Numbered from the stretch's first letter, positions 14,622-23,734 are shown. The stretch is DNA of 64,000 bases from Clostridia bacterium (GCA_017472685.1 JAFUOO010000018.1:1-64000); one strand, 5' to 3'. Made by a program: numbers and translations. The notes: a model not told the origin generated them from the sequence alone.

Positions 14622-15530
14622 ATGCCCATTAAAATACCAAACGATTTACCTGCAACAAAAACGCTTCAAAGCGAGAATATATTTGTTATGACGGAAACAA
14701 GAGCTCTCAGCCAGGACATTCGTCCGCTTAAGATTGTGATTGTGAACATAATGCCCACTAAGATTGCAACGGAAACACAGCTTCTTCGTGCGCTTTCAAA
14801 CACACCCTTACAGATTGAGCCCATTTTCATACGTATGGACTCGCATGAGTCTAAAAACACATCTGAGGAGCATCTGAAAACCTTCTACACCACCTTTAAC
14901 GAAATTAAGAAAAACCGCTACGATGCAATGATTGTAACAGGTGCACCCGTGGAAATGATTCCCTTTGAAGAGGTTGACTATTGGGAAGAAATGTGCGAAA
15001 TTTTTGAATGGTCAAAAACCCACGTAACCAGCAGCATGTTCATATGCTGGGCGGCACAGGCGGCAATGTACTACTTCTACGGCATCAACAAGGTTATATT
15101 GCCCGAAAAGGTTTTCGGCATTTTTGAGCACAAAAACCTCTACAAGGCGTCCCGCCTTATGCGTGGCTTTGACGAGGTTTTCCGTGCACCCCACTCACGC
15201 CATACAACTATTTTACAGTCCGACATTGAAAAGCATGCGGACCTGAACATTCTTGCCGTAAGCGATGAAGCAGGGGTTTACCTCGTAAAGAGCGAGGACG
15301 ACTCACAGGTTTTTGTAACAGGTCACAGCGAATACGAGTTTGATACTCTGGACAAGGAATACAAGCGTGATATGGCAAAGGGGCTTGACAATGTGCCGCT
15401 CCCGAAAAACTACTATCCCGATGACAATCCCGAAAACACACCCCTTGTTACATGGAGAAGTCACAACGACCTCTTGTTCTCCAACTGGCTTAACTACTTT
15501 GTATACCAGACAACACCATATAATCTGTAA
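14622..15530 (+). CDS. metA: Homoserine O-acetyltransferase (MetA type)
   Basis: Activates homoserine for methionine synthesis, cytoplasmic. 302 residues with the MetA/HTS fold. The catalytic Cys142 is in FICWAAQA; His235 and Glu237 are in VTGHSEYE. Position 111 is Glu in GAPVEMIPF. Known work on MetA enzymes links Glu111 to acetyl-CoA use and Gly111 to succinyl-CoA use, so this enzyme is predicted to be an acetyltransferase despite the family's succinyltransferase label. AGAAAGGA precedes the ATG. A consensus promoter lies 26 bases upstream and the gene is divergent from the 492-residue gene. A 15-bp hairpin spans its stop codon. Confidence 0.95.
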   Translation: MPIKIPNDLPATKTLQSENIFVMTETRALSQDIRPLKIVIVNIMPTKIATETQLLRALSNTPLQIEPIFIRMDSHESKNTSEEHLKTFYTTFNEIKKNRYDAMIVTGAPVEMIPFEEVDYWEEMCEIFEWSKTHVTSSMFICWAAQAAMYYFYGINKVILPEKVFGIFEHKNLYKASRLMRGFDEVFRAPHSRHTTILQSDIEKHADLNILAVSDEAGVYLVKSEDDSQVFVTGHSEYEFDTLDKEYKRDMAKGLDNVPLPKNYYPDDNPENTPLVTWRSHNDLLFSNWLNYFVYQTTPYNL

Positions 15531-15552
15531 AGAGTGTCTTTACAGATTATAT
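15518..15552 (+). terminator. Hairpin spanning the metA stop
   Basis: Perfect 15-bp arms (15518-15532 and 15538-15552) with loop AGTGT include the TAA stop codon. No T-tract follows, so it is an mRNA 3' hairpin or part of the adjoining repeat rather than a classic terminator. Confidence 0.6.
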
Positions 15553-15557
15553 GGGAA

Positions 15558-15613
15558 GTAATAAGTAATAGTGAAGAAGGAATAAGTTCGGTAGAATTCC
15601 GCAGGCGGAATTC
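15558..15613. repeat. AGTAATAGTGAA repeat with variable hairpin, copy 3
   Basis: AGTAATAAGTAATAGTGAA (from 15558), then AATAAGTTCGGTA and the hairpin GAATTCCGC-AG-GCGGAATTC (15594-15613), followed by TTTCCAT. The reverse complement of the 5990 copy shares AAGTTCGGT and TTCTTTCCAT. Confidence 0.75.
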
Positions 15614-15652
15614 TTTCCATCGTTCTGCACTTTGCGTTCAAGGAGAAACATT

Positions 15653-16150
15653 ATGAAAAACTTTTACAATCAAATCTACTCCGTGCTTGGCTCTCTCACT
15701 CCCCTAAAGGGCGACTGCGGCAGAGCCTGCAACAAGGCATGCTGCGAGGGTGACAAGGACGGCGACGGCATGTATCTTTTCCCTTTTGAAGAAGAGCTGT
15801 ACACTGCCCTTCCATCCTGGGCAAGCATTTCCGAAACAGATTTTGAATACGATAAGAATAAATTTGCACCGCTGTTTTCCTGCGACGGAATTTGTGAGCG
15901 CAGCATGCGCCCTCTCTCCTGCCGCATTTTTCCCCTGACACCCTACATAGCAAAAGACGGTGAATTAGAGGTGATTGTTGACCCGAGAAGCGTGGGTATG
16001 TGCCCCTTATCGGCATTGTATGTTGAAGATTTTGAGCCGGATTTTGTGAAGGCGGTTGAAGAAGTGGGAAAACTGCTTCTTACAAACCCCGAAACAAAAA
16101 AGTTTCTCGAAGCCTTTTCAAGGTTGCTTGATGATTGCAGATTTATATAA
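15653..16150 (+). CDS. Cysteine-rich protein, probable metal or Fe-S binding
   Basis: 165 residues, no signal peptide. The N-terminal region has the cluster CGRACNKACCEGDKDGDG; later come FSCDGICERSMRPLSCRIFP and VGMCPLSALY. This spacing of about nine cysteines resembles YkgJ-type zinc/iron-chelating proteins, with the RPLSCRIFP motif especially close. I assign only metal or cluster binding. AAGGAGAAACATT precedes the ATG. It follows metA at 122 bp with a dispersed repeat between, and its stop is 14 bases before the secreted GH105 gene, whose transcript it may share. Confidence 0.75.
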   Translation: MKNFYNQIYSVLGSLTPLKGDCGRACNKACCEGDKDGDGMYLFPFEEELYTALPSWASISETDFEYDKNKFAPLFSCDGICERSMRPLSCRIFPLTPYIAKDGELEVIVDPRSVGMCPLSALYVEDFEPDFVKAVEEVGKLLLTNPETKKFLEAFSRLLDDCRFI

Positions 16151-16164
16151 AAGGAGGAAAAAAT

Positions 16165-18258
16165 ATGAAAAAAGTTTTATCAACACTATTAATCCTTTGC
16201 ATGCTTGTTTCGCTCTTACCGGTGCAAGCGATGGCAAACGCGCCCGCGTATGCCTACGAAGAGCTTGAAGAGTATGTAAAAAAAGTAAACGACCACTGGA
16301 TTGCTACCCATAACTGGACACCCGGCTACGAGTGGGACACAGCAACCTACTACATAGGCTGTATGGATGCCTACTATCTGACGGGAGTTGAAAAATACCG
16401 CGATTATGCAACAAAGTGGGCAAATCAGAATGTGTGGCAGGGTCACAGAAGCACCGATGCTGCAAACTGGAATAACGGAAATGTTTTCCATGCCGACAAC
16501 GAAACCTGCTTCCAGGTGTATATTGACCTGTACAACCTTGACGGACAGACAGACGAAAAGAAAATTGCCCGCACACTGGAAATTACCGATGCACAGATAG
16601 CAACAGGCAGAGCAGATTTCTGGACATGGTGCGACGCAATACACATGGCAATGCCTGTTTACTCAAAGCTTTATGCTATGACAGGCGACGAGAAATATCT
16701 TGACTTTATGTATCGCTCCTTTGTCTGGAGCAAAGAGAGAATGTACGACGGCGAAGGCGGCATTAACTACGAGGGCGAGCCTGCCAATCTTTTCTTCCGT
16801 GACCCGGGCTATATAAAGAGCAAGGTCAACGGAGAGAAAAACATCTGGGCACGCGGTGTTGGCTGGGTAATGGCTGCATTTGCAAGAGTGTTTGAAGACA
16901 TTCCCGAAAACTGGGAGCACTATGACGAGTTTAAGAAAACATATCTTGAAATGGCAGAAGCTTGCATCAACTGTTCAAGAGTTGACGACAGTGGCAGAGT
17001 GTTCTGGACGCAGAGTATGCTTGCCAACTTCCCCACCAGTGAAGATAACCCCTACGGCTACGAAACAAGCGGCACAGGCTTTATCACATATTCACTTTAC
17101 TACGGCATTAACGCAGGTCTTTTAGACAAGGAAACCTACCTTCCCTATGCTGAAGGCGGACTTAAGTACTTAACAGAAATTGCAATTCACAACGACGGCT
17201 TTGTGGGCTATACACAGCATATCGGCTCTGCGGCAACTAATGCTACAAACAGCGAAAGCAACTACAACTTCGGCGTTGGCGCAACCTTGTATGCTCTTTG
17301 CGAGGCAGCACGCTATTATGGCGGTGTGCAGGGTGATATGTATCCTTATTTAACACGCAAAACTCTGGGCACAGTATCCTTTAAAATAGGCGCAAACAAT
17401 ATTTACAATGGTATAAATGTGACAGAGATTGACGTAGCACCCTTTGTGGACAATGCAGGTCGCACAATGGTGCCCATTCGCGCATTGGGCGAGGCTTTAG
17501 GGGCAAAGGTTGTATGGAATGGTGACATTCAGGCTGTAACCATGGTCAAAGGCGATACCGTGCTGCAGTTTGTTATCGGTAGCCCCAATTATTATGTTGA
17601 CTCGAAGAAGCATGCTTCTGACACAGCACCCATGATAAAAGACGGCAGAACATATCTTCCCTTACGTGTTGCGGCGGAAGCTTTAGGCAGAAACGTTTAC
17701 TGGAATAACGAGAAACAGCTTATTGTTATAGGAAGCAAGCAGAATCCTTTCCTTGAATGTCAGAAAAATCTTCTTGATACACTTTCCGAAATTCTCACAA
17801 CAGGCACTCTTCCGTCCCGTCCCGAACAGGAGGGCTGGGAATATAAGGTGAGTGTTCCTGAGCTTGAAAACGAAAACAGAATTAAAATAGTTTCAGCTAC
17901 AGCAAGTCAAGTTCCCGAGCCCGAGAATCCCCCGGAAAACGCATTTGACGACAACATTGCAACCCGTTGGGCGGCAACAGGTGATTGCGAAATTGTTTTT
18001 GATTTGGGAGAAGTACAGTATGTTGAGCTTGTTGGTGTAACTTTTTGGAAGTTTGCTGAGCGCAGCACAAAATACGAAATTCACGCATCAAGCGACGGGG
18101 TTGACTACAAGGTTTACTACAATGGCGATGCACCTCAAGGCGTTGAGTTTAACTACACACCCATTAAAGAAAACATTCGCTACATAAAGCTTGTAGGTCA
18201 TGGCACAAATACAGGCACATGGACAAGCGTTCTGGAGTGTATTCCATATTCGAAATAA
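16165..18258 (+). CDS. Secreted GH105 hydrolase with stalk and discoidin domains
   Basis: Unsaturated rhamnogalacturonyl hydrolase, acting outside the cell on delta-4,5-galacturonyl oligosaccharides from lyases. 697 residues: signal peptide (1-24), GH105 (alpha/alpha)6 barrel (about 28-395) with WDTATYYIGCMDAYYLTG, WCDAIHMAMPVYSKLYAMTG and WARGVGWVMAAFARV, a double copper-amine-oxidase-N-like stalk module (about 400-525; GRTMVPIRALGEALGAKVVW and YLPLRVAAEALG), and a C-terminal F5/8-type discoidin domain (about 570-697; NAFDDNIATRWAA). GH105 proteins are often cytoplasmic, so this fused secreted form is unusual. AAGGAGGAAAAAAT precedes the ATG. The same stalk module recurs in two proteins near 42.5 and 45 kb. 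Confidence 0.92.
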   Translation: MKKVLSTLLILCMLVSLLPVQAMANAPAYAYEELEEYVKKVNDHWIATHNWTPGYEWDTATYYIGCMDAYYLTGVEKYRDYATKWANQNVWQGHRSTDAANWNNGNVFHADNETCFQVYIDLYNLDGQTDEKKIARTLEITDAQIATGRADFWTWCDAIHMAMPVYSKLYAMTGDEKYLDFMYRSFVWSKERMYDGEGGINYEGEPANLFFRDPGYIKSKVNGEKNIWARGVGWVMAAFARVFEDIPENWEHYDEFKKTYLEMAEACINCSRVDDSGRVFWTQSMLANFPTSEDNPYGYETSGTGFITYSLYYGINAGLLDKETYLPYAEGGLKYLTEIAIHNDGFVGYTQHIGSAATNATNSESNYNFGVGATLYALCEAARYYGGVQGDMYPYLTRKTLGTVSFKIGANNIYNGINVTEIDVAPFVDNAGRTMVPIRALGEALGAKVVWNGDIQAVTMVKGDTVLQFVIGSPNYYVDSKKHASDTAPMIKDGRTYLPLRVAAEALGRNVYWNNEKQLIVIGSKQNPFLECQKNLLDTLSEILTTGTLPSRPEQEGWEYKVSVPELENENRIKIVSATASQVPEPENPPENAFDDNIATRWAATGDCEIVFDLGEVQYVELVGVTFWKFAERSTKYEIHASSDGVDYKVYYNGDAPQGVEFNYTPIKENIRYIKLVGHGTNTGTWTSVLECIPYSK

Positions 18259-18283
18259 TACTAACTATCCATTAAAACCCAAG

Positions 18284-18317
18284 AAGGAGCAGTAGACACT
18301 GCTCCTTCCCTTTTTTC
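18284..18317 (+). terminator. Terminator of the secreted GH105 gene
   Basis: AAGGAGCAGT-AGAC-ACTGCTCCTT is followed by CCCTTTTTT. Confidence 0.85.
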
Positions 18318-18320
18318 TTC

Positions 18321-18360
18321 AAATTTAGCAAATGGGGTCAGACCCCCATTTGCTAAATTT
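18321..18360. repeat. GGGGTCAGACCCC palindromic repeat, copy 2
   Basis: AAATTTAGCAAATGGGGTC (18321-18339), A, then the reverse complement with one extra C (18341-18360). Same core as 1876-1916, with a compensated base-pair change (ACCA/TGGT to AGCA/TGCT). Confidence 0.85.
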
Positions 18361-18390
18361 GTGTTGATGGGAGGTTAAACAAAAGCAAAA

Positions 18391-18417
18391 AAAGGCAACC
18401 ACTTTGTGGTTGCCTTT
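18391..18417 (-). terminator. Terminator of the 48-residue peptide gene
   Basis: AAAGGCAACCAC-TTT-GTGGTTGCCTTT, followed on the minus strand by TTTTGCTTTTG. Confidence 0.85.
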
Positions 18418-18435
18418 AGTTTGTCGCCTTAATAA

Positions 18436-18582
18436 TTAGAAGCCAAAATCATCTTCAGGCTTATCGAAGTCGTCGTCAGTCCATTCGTCGTTACCATCGT
18501 TATCAAGTTCACTATCGAATAAAACATCTTCGAGTTCAAGTTCTAATTCTGCGAAAAGAGGCGATACGTATTTCTTCTTCAT
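18436..18582 (-). CDS. Acidic 48-residue peptide
   Basis: Small gene starting MKKKYVSPLFAELELELEDV, then a very acidic stretch rich in Asp, Glu and Asn and ending PEDDFGF. GAGAAAGGATG lies about 7 bases before the ATG, and a strong terminator follows its stop, so it is a real transcription unit end. Short proteins with MKKxYxSP followed by a (I/L)ELEDVL-like segment are common in gut Clostridia and sometimes resemble modified-peptide precursors, but no maturase is adjacent. It lies 142 bp downstream of the giant surface-protein gene on the same strand. Function unknown. Confidence 0.65.
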   Translation of the reverse strand: MKKKYVSPLFAELELELEDVLFDSELDNDGNDEWTDDDFDKPEDDFGF

Positions 18583-18621
18583 CGGGTATCATCCTTTCTC
18601 TCTGTATATGTCACGCTTGCT

Positions 18622-18681
18622 GATTATTCAGCAGCGGGAACTGTGAATTAAATCTGCGGATTATTCAGCAACGGGAACTGT
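18622..18681 (-). repeat. Tandem 23-bp repeat encoding TVPxAE-stop
   Basis: GATTATTCAGCARCGGGAAC followed by TGT occurs at 18622-18644 and 18659-18681 with one mismatch. On the minus strand each reads Thr-Val-Pro-(Ala/Val)-Ala-Glu-stop, like the last codons of a secreted protein, suggesting remnants of duplicated gene ends downstream of the giant surface-protein gene. Confidence 0.6.
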
Positions 18682-18724
18682 CAGTTAATCTATTAATCAA
18701 TCACCAATTGTAACCCATTCGCCA

Positions 18725-21700
18725 TCAAACGCCTGTGTTGTCAGCTGTTGTGTCGAAGTTGAATGTAAGAACACCATCAGCAAATTCTGCACCGGAGATA
18801 TAACCCTTAGCAACAGAGTTGTTGTTGTTGAATCTTACATAATCTGTCCACCACTGTGCGATTTCAGCAGGTGTACCCCATGTTGTATCGGGAGTGATTG
18901 TTACGTTGAAGCCGTCGTCACCGTCGGATACGGATGTAACTGTGAAGAATACATCACCTGTGTACTTGCCTTCTTCAACTGCAATACCGTCAGCTGTGTA
19001 GGAAAGACGGATACCTGTCTGGTTAACGTATGCGTTAAGGATGTTCTTAACTACGCCGTCAACTGTGTAAGGTGCATCTTCACCTGCGTTACCATTCTTC
19101 ATGATACCTGCAGATACCTGATAGATGCTTCTTGTAACTTCGCCTGCTGTGAATTCTTCAACACTACCGTCAGCCATTGTAACCTTAGCATAAGCTGTAG
19201 CTGTGTACTTACGGTTGTAGTTGGATTCTGCAAGGTTTGTGATAGCAGCTGTGAATGCTGTATTGTCTGCATCCTGGAAGTTTTCAGCCTTAACGTAAAC
19301 AACCTTATCGGAAGCTTCTGCGCTTACCTTGATACCAAATTCAACTGCATCATCAGCAAGAACTGTATCTGTATAGTCAGCTGTTGCAAGGAATCTGAGA
19401 CCGGAGTCAGCAAGAGCATCAAGCTTAGCACCTTCTTCAAGCTCTGTTGCACCGATACGTACCTGAGCACCATCTACCATTGCAAGACCAAGACCAACGG
19501 GCGCTGTGTTTTCGAATGCTGTAGCTGCTGTAAGAGCAAGATTTTCGTTAGCCATGTAATAACCTGCATCTGTACCAACAACGATTGCATCTGCTGCAAC
19601 AAGACGAACATCGTCAGCTGCTGTAGCATAAGCTGTTGTCATAGCTGTACCGTTCTTTGTAAGTGTAGCTGCACCTGTAGCTGTTACTACGAATGCATCT
19701 TCAACAGAAAGGTAAGCTGCCTTGCCCTGGTATGTACCGCCCATAACTGCCTTTTCACGGTCAGCTACGTAAGCACCTGCTGTAGGAGCATAGAGTGCGA
19801 ATGTGATTGTGTCGCCTGTAGCTGCCTTTACAAAGTTAGTTACATCGATTTCAAGCCACTGGTCGCAAGCGTAAACGCCACTTCTTGTCTCTGTAGAGCC
19901 CTGTGTAGCCATTGTATCAGACCATACGATACCATCAAGGTTAGCAAGGTCGCCTGCTACGTAAGCGTTTTCTGTTTCATTAGCTTCAACTGTGGAAACA
20001 TTAGCTGCAAGCTTCATTGTGCCGCCGATACCAAGGTTGCCGTTGATTTCTGCAACATAAACATGGAGCTTAACTGCCTTGTTTTCTGCAACTTCGGGAA
20101 CGTTGAACTTAAGGAGCGGAACTCTTGCGCTACCTACATTGCTACCGCCGTTGAATGTTGCACCGCCGTTAGCATCTGTATCGTCTGCATTAGAAACACC
20201 TGCGGAACCTACGAAGAGCTTGTTAGCATCGTCGTTCCAGGGCTGAGCATCGGAAGCATTGTGGAATGCGTCAGCTACTACAGCGTACTTGTTTTCAACG
20301 GGAGCAACTACAACCTTTGTTGTTTCGGCAGCCACTGTTTCGGGAATTACGTAGTATGCACATGTTACCATGTCATAGATTTCAGCTTCATTAACTGTAA
20401 CGGATTCAGAAAGCTGAACTTCTTCTGTTACAGAGTGGATAACTGTACCGTCAGCTGTTTCGAAGGAAACTGTAACTGTCTTTGTAGCGGAGTAAACAAC
20501 TGTAATTGTTGTGCCTTCTACTGTAACTGTCTTTTCGTAACCTTCAATGTCAGCAACGGAAGCTTCAGCTTCTTCAGCTGTCCAGAAGGAAGCTGTTGAG
20601 GATGTTGTTTCGTCATCCTTTGTGATGTTGAATGTGTATTCTGTCTTGGAAACGTTAGCGTTTACCTTGAAGTTAGAAACTGTAATTGTATCAGCAACAC
20701 CGTTGTTGTCAAGAACTGTAAGAGAGTCAATCTTGTCAACTGTCTTACGGTAACCTGCATTGTCAGCAACAACTGTAACTGTACCGTCTGCAGCTGTCAT
20801 TGTAGCAGACCATGTGTCGTTGTCTGTGTTTGTTGTAACTAAGAAACGATATGTTGCGCCTGTAGTTACAGGATATGTAACATTGCTTACTGCACTACCG
20901 TTAGACCAAGCACGGATATTAGCACCGCCGCTGTTTGTCTGGATAGAGATAGCATCGCCTGTACCGCCGAATACGGGGTTGTTACCACCATTGGATTCAG
21001 CATCACCAAGTGTAATTGTACCATTTACAAGGCTGTTGAATACTACATCGAATTCAAATGTAGCTTCGCCGCTTACTGCAATGGGGAAGTAGTGAACAGC
21101 TTCTGTGCTCTGACCTGCATGAGCTACAACTGTGTCCATGCTGAACTTGTTTTCGAGAACTGCTACTGTAGCAGATGTTGTAAAGTCTGTGCCTGTTACT
21201 GTACCGGGAACTGTAACTGTACCTGCTGTTGCAAAGTCAAGACCTGTTGTGTCCCAAACAACTGCAACGGGCATGTCGGAACCAAGAGAACCTGTACCTG
21301 CTACTGTAGCGGGAAGGATAGGTGCATTACCTGCGATAACTGTTGTTGTAGCACCAACTGTGGGAACGCTTACAAGTGTTTCAGCCTGCTGTGTAGCAGA
21401 GTAGAGTTCGAAGTCATCGAAGTATGTACCGTTGGAGCCGTTGTTACCAATGAGATGGCTTGTGAAGCCGATGTAACCATCGCTTGTTGCATCGATAACA
21501 TATTCGTACTTAACCCAATCGCTTGTGGGAGAAACTGCTTCAACCCAAGCTTCGCTTGTAATCTGGCTTACTGCTGTATGATGAGCATTGTCTTCAGAGA
21601 AGTATACCCATGTTGCGCTGCCGCCTGCAACCTTCTTAGCATAGAAGGAAAGGTAGTATGTGCCTTCTGTTACAGCCCACATTGTATCAAGTGTACAGTA

Positions 21701-23515
21701 GTTAGTACCTGTAATATTATCGTTCCACTTACCGATGTAAGCCCAGTTACCGTCGGGAACGATTTCAACAGATGCGTCAGCCCAGTTGATAGCAGCATTT
21801 GTATCTGCGCCTGTGTGAGCCTTCCAACCTGCAAGAGACTGGTTGCCTTCAGCATCTTCAAAGCTTGCTGCTGTACCTGCAGCTGCGATAATGTTTTCTG
21901 TACCGATGTCGTATACACCGTTTTCGCCGTGGTATTCGCTACCTGCACGGCTTGCGGGGATTACAACGATACTCTGTGCATCACCTGTTACTGTTGCACC
22001 GTTAAGTGTTGTAGAAGGTGTAACTGTAACTGTTGTGATAGCTTCGGGAGATGTGTATGTACCATCATCTGCGATAACGTCAGCATTGGAAGATGTCCAT
22101 GTAACAGCAAAGTCACCGATACCATCGTTAACTGTTGTGCCGTTCATTGCTGTAACGTCTGTCTTTGTGCTTGCGGGAAGTTCAATCTTGTTAAGAGCTG
22201 CTGCTACGCTTGCTTCTGTAGATGCAGCGGGAAGTTCAACTTCGTAAAGACGGAAGTTATCGAAGCAGATACCGTTGCCCATGCTATAAGCATTGAACCA
22301 GAGTGTGTTTACTGTATCTGTAGCTTCAACAAAGTAGGAAACTGTCTTCCAGGATTCTGTGATAGCACCTGCTGCTGTACCATTGCCTGCAGCGAGTGTT
22401 GTACCGATATATACGTTAGATGCTGTCTTGTTACCGGAGTTGGACTTGATGTCATACATCATAACATAGTTCTTACCGGATTCAAGAGCGAAGGAACGCT
22501 TAATGGAGCAAAGACCGCCGAAGCCGTCGTTCCACTGAGTCATAAGATACCAGTCACCGTCTGTGGGGTTACCACGTCTGGGACCTGTGTACTTTGTGCC
22601 CCATCTGTCATACTGTGCACCAAGAGCATATTCTGTACCCATGTAGTAGTAGTTATATACACTACCTGCAGAGAAATGGTCAGCTGTTTCTGTCTTGGGG
22701 TTGGGGATGTTTGCGCTTGTGGACTGTGCCAACCAACCTGTTACGTCAAGGTTACCGTCAGCATCTTCGAAAGAACCGTTTTCGACAAGGTTAGCAGAGT
22801 TAACTGTGTATTCAACACCATCAACCATTACTACATCGCCGATTTCTTCAGCGGGAGCAACCTGTTCAACCTTGTAAAGGGATACATCGTCGATGTATGC
22901 GCCACCACACCAACGAGCATAAATTACAGCTGCTGTTGTAGCTTCAGTTGCTGTAAGAACATAGCTGAGTTTGTTCCAAGCACCGGATGTAAGACCTGTT
23001 ACGTTACAGGAAATGGGAGAAGTACCGGAGTTACCGAGACCACCACAGGATTCAACAATAGCATCAGAAGGAACAGATGTTGTCTGTGTTACAAGACCTG
23101 CAGAAAGAGTTACGCCTGTACCACCGTTGAAGTAAAGTGTAAGAACGTACTTGTCGCCTGCCTGCTTTTCAGCGTCAAGGTTGGCAAAACCAACAAGGCT
23201 ACCTGCACTTGTACCGCCACCGTTTGTAACAACCTGCAAAGAACCTGTACCGGAATTAGCCTTATCTGTAGAATGCTTAATGTCAGTACCGTTAGCTGCA
23301 GCTAATGTGCTACCATTATATGTCTGCCAGCCGTCGATACCTTCTTCGAAATCGCCGTTAGTATAAAGGTTTTCGCTTATTACTTCGTAATCAATGCCAT
23401 CTACTGTGATAACATCACCAATAGACTCTGCGCTTGCAGTAAGGGAGAATGCAGGTACGATAGAAAGTACCATTGCAAGGGAAACTGCAAGAGCTAAAAA
23501 TCTTTTAAGTTTCAT
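18725..23515 (-). CDS. Giant multidomain extracellular protein
   Basis: 1596 residues, secreted: signal peptide MKLKRFLALAVSLAMVLSIV...TASA (1-29). In order: three carbohydrate-binding-like beta-sandwiches of CBM4/9 type (about 50-215, 235-430, 535-705), each starting like LVENGSFEDADGN and ending like YFDDFELY; a bacterial Ig-like domain (about 445-525, TWTSSNADVIADDG); a Big_4-like domain (about 710-785); a further sandwich (790-930); a DNRLRE/CBM96-like domain (about 1080-1260); and a C-terminal region with GLRFLATADYTD seen in surface proteins of gut Clostridia. No catalytic domain, SLH, dockerin or LPXTG was found. GGAGG precedes the ATG. Its 3' end may be frame-shifted: the +1 frame continues TTQAFDGEWVTIGD after the annotated stop region. 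Probably binds pectic polysaccharide. Confidence 0.85.
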   Translation of the reverse strand: MKLKRFLALAVSLAMVLSIVPAFSLTASAESIGDVITVDGIDYEVISENLYTNGDFEEGIDGWQTYNGSTLAAANGTDIKHSTDKANSGTGSLQVVTNGGGTSAGSLVGFANLDAEKQAGDKYVLTLYFNGGTGVTLSAGLVTQTTSVPSDAIVESCGGLGNSGTSPISCNVTGLTSGAWNKLSYVLTATEATTAAVIYARWCGGAYIDDVSLYKVEQVAPAEEIGDVVMVDGVEYTVNSANLVENGSFEDADGNLDVTGWLAQSTSANIPNPKTETADHFSAGSVYNYYYMGTEYALGAQYDRWGTKYTGPRRGNPTDGDWYLMTQWNDGFGGLCSIKRSFALESGKNYVMMYDIKSNSGNKTASNVYIGTTLAAGNGTAAGAITESWKTVSYFVEATDTVNTLWFNAYSMGNGICFDNFRLYEVELPAASTEASVAAALNKIELPASTKTDVTAMNGTTVNDGIGDFAVTWTSSNADVIADDGTYTSPEAITTVTVTPSTTLNGATVTGDAQSIVVIPASRAGSEYHGENGVYDIGTENIIAAAGTAASFEDAEGNQSLAGWKAHTGADTNAAINWADASVEIVPDGNWAYIGKWNDNITGTNYCTLDTMWAVTEGTYYLSFYAKKVAGGSATWVYFSEDNAHHTAVSQITSEAWVEAVSPTSDWVKYEYVIDATSDGYIGFTSHLIGNNGSNGTYFDDFELYSATQQAETLVSVPTVGATTTVIAGNAPILPATVAGTGSLGSDMPVAVVWDTTGLDFATAGTVTVPGTVTGTDFTTSATVAVLENKFSMDTVVAHAGQSTEAVHYFPIAVSGEATFEFDVVFNSLVNGTITLGDAESNGGNNPVFGGTGDAISIQTNSGGANIRAWSNGSAVSNVTYPVTTGATYRFLVTTNTDNDTWSATMTAADGTVTVVADNAGYRKTVDKIDSLTVLDNNGVADTITVSNFKVNANVSKTEYTFNITKDDETTSSTASFWTAEEAEASVADIEGYEKTVTVEGTTITVVYSATKTVTVSFETADGTVIHSVTEEVQLSESVTVNEAEIYDMVTCAYYVIPETVAAETTKVVVAPVENKYAVVADAFHNASDAQPWNDDANKLFVGSAGVSNADDTDANGGATFNGGSNVGSARVPLLKFNVPEVAENKAVKLHVYVAEINGNLGIGGTMKLAANVSTVEANETENAYVAGDLANLDGIVWSDTMATQGSTETRSGVYACDQWLEIDVTNFVKAATGDTITFALYAPTAGAYVADREKAVMGGTYQGKAAYLSVEDAFVVTATGAATLTKNGTAMTTAYATAADDVRLVAADAIVVGTDAGYYMANENLALTAATAFENTAPVGLGLAMVDGAQVRIGATELEEGAKLDALADSGLRFLATADYTDTVLADDAVEFGIKVSAEASDKVVYVKAENFQDADNTAFTAAITNLAESNYNRKYTATAYAKVTMADGSVEEFTAGEVTRSIYQVSAGIMKNGNAGEDAPYTVDGVVKNILNAYVNQTGIRLSYTADGIAVEEGKYTGDVFFTVTSVSDGDDGFNVTITPDTTWGTPAEIAQWWTDYVRFNNNNSVAKGYISGAEFADGVLTFNFDTTADNTGV

Positions 23516-23545
23516 TTTTTATTCCTCCAAATATAATATATGTTT

Positions 23546-23705
23546 CGGTCATCCGACCGAGCGAGCACTGAGGCATTTTGCCTGCCTCGGATGCGGAACA
23601 GTGAGATTGCTTAATCTGTCGACCTGAAGGATTTTTGGGTTACCTCAGACGCTGCAAACTGTGTTCCTAAATTAAAGTCTATTATCGCATGTACCCATTC
23701 AAGGG
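23546..23705 (-). promoter_or_regulatory. Structured 5' leader of the giant surface-protein gene
   Basis: On the minus strand this roughly 160-nt leader has a GGAACA/TGTTCC closing stem, AGATT-AAGC-AATCT, GAGGCA/TGCCTC and CGGTC-GGAT-GACCG hairpins. It does not match a riboswitch class I know. An RNA regulatory element is suspected from this density of stems. Confidence 0.45.
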
Positions 23706-23734
23706 ATTATACTCCACTATTAGGGTATCATACA
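23706..23734 (-). promoter_or_regulatory. Candidate promoter of the giant surface-protein gene
   Basis: TATAAT (23711-23706) is clear; the -35 region 17 nt upstream reads only TGTATG. Confidence 0.4.

Noticed and set aside
15518..15552. Classic intrinsic terminator for metA
   Set aside because: The stem is perfect but no T tract follows; listed only as a 3' hairpin with lower confidence.
21092..23305. 737-codon plus-strand open frame
   Set aside because: Antisense to the giant surface-protein gene, extremely Cys-rich, no start signal. Artefact of biased Thr/Ala/Val codons.
23546..23705. c-di-GMP-I riboswitch before the giant surface gene
   Set aside because: The conserved CAGGGCAAACC and GGGACGCAAAGCC cores are not present.
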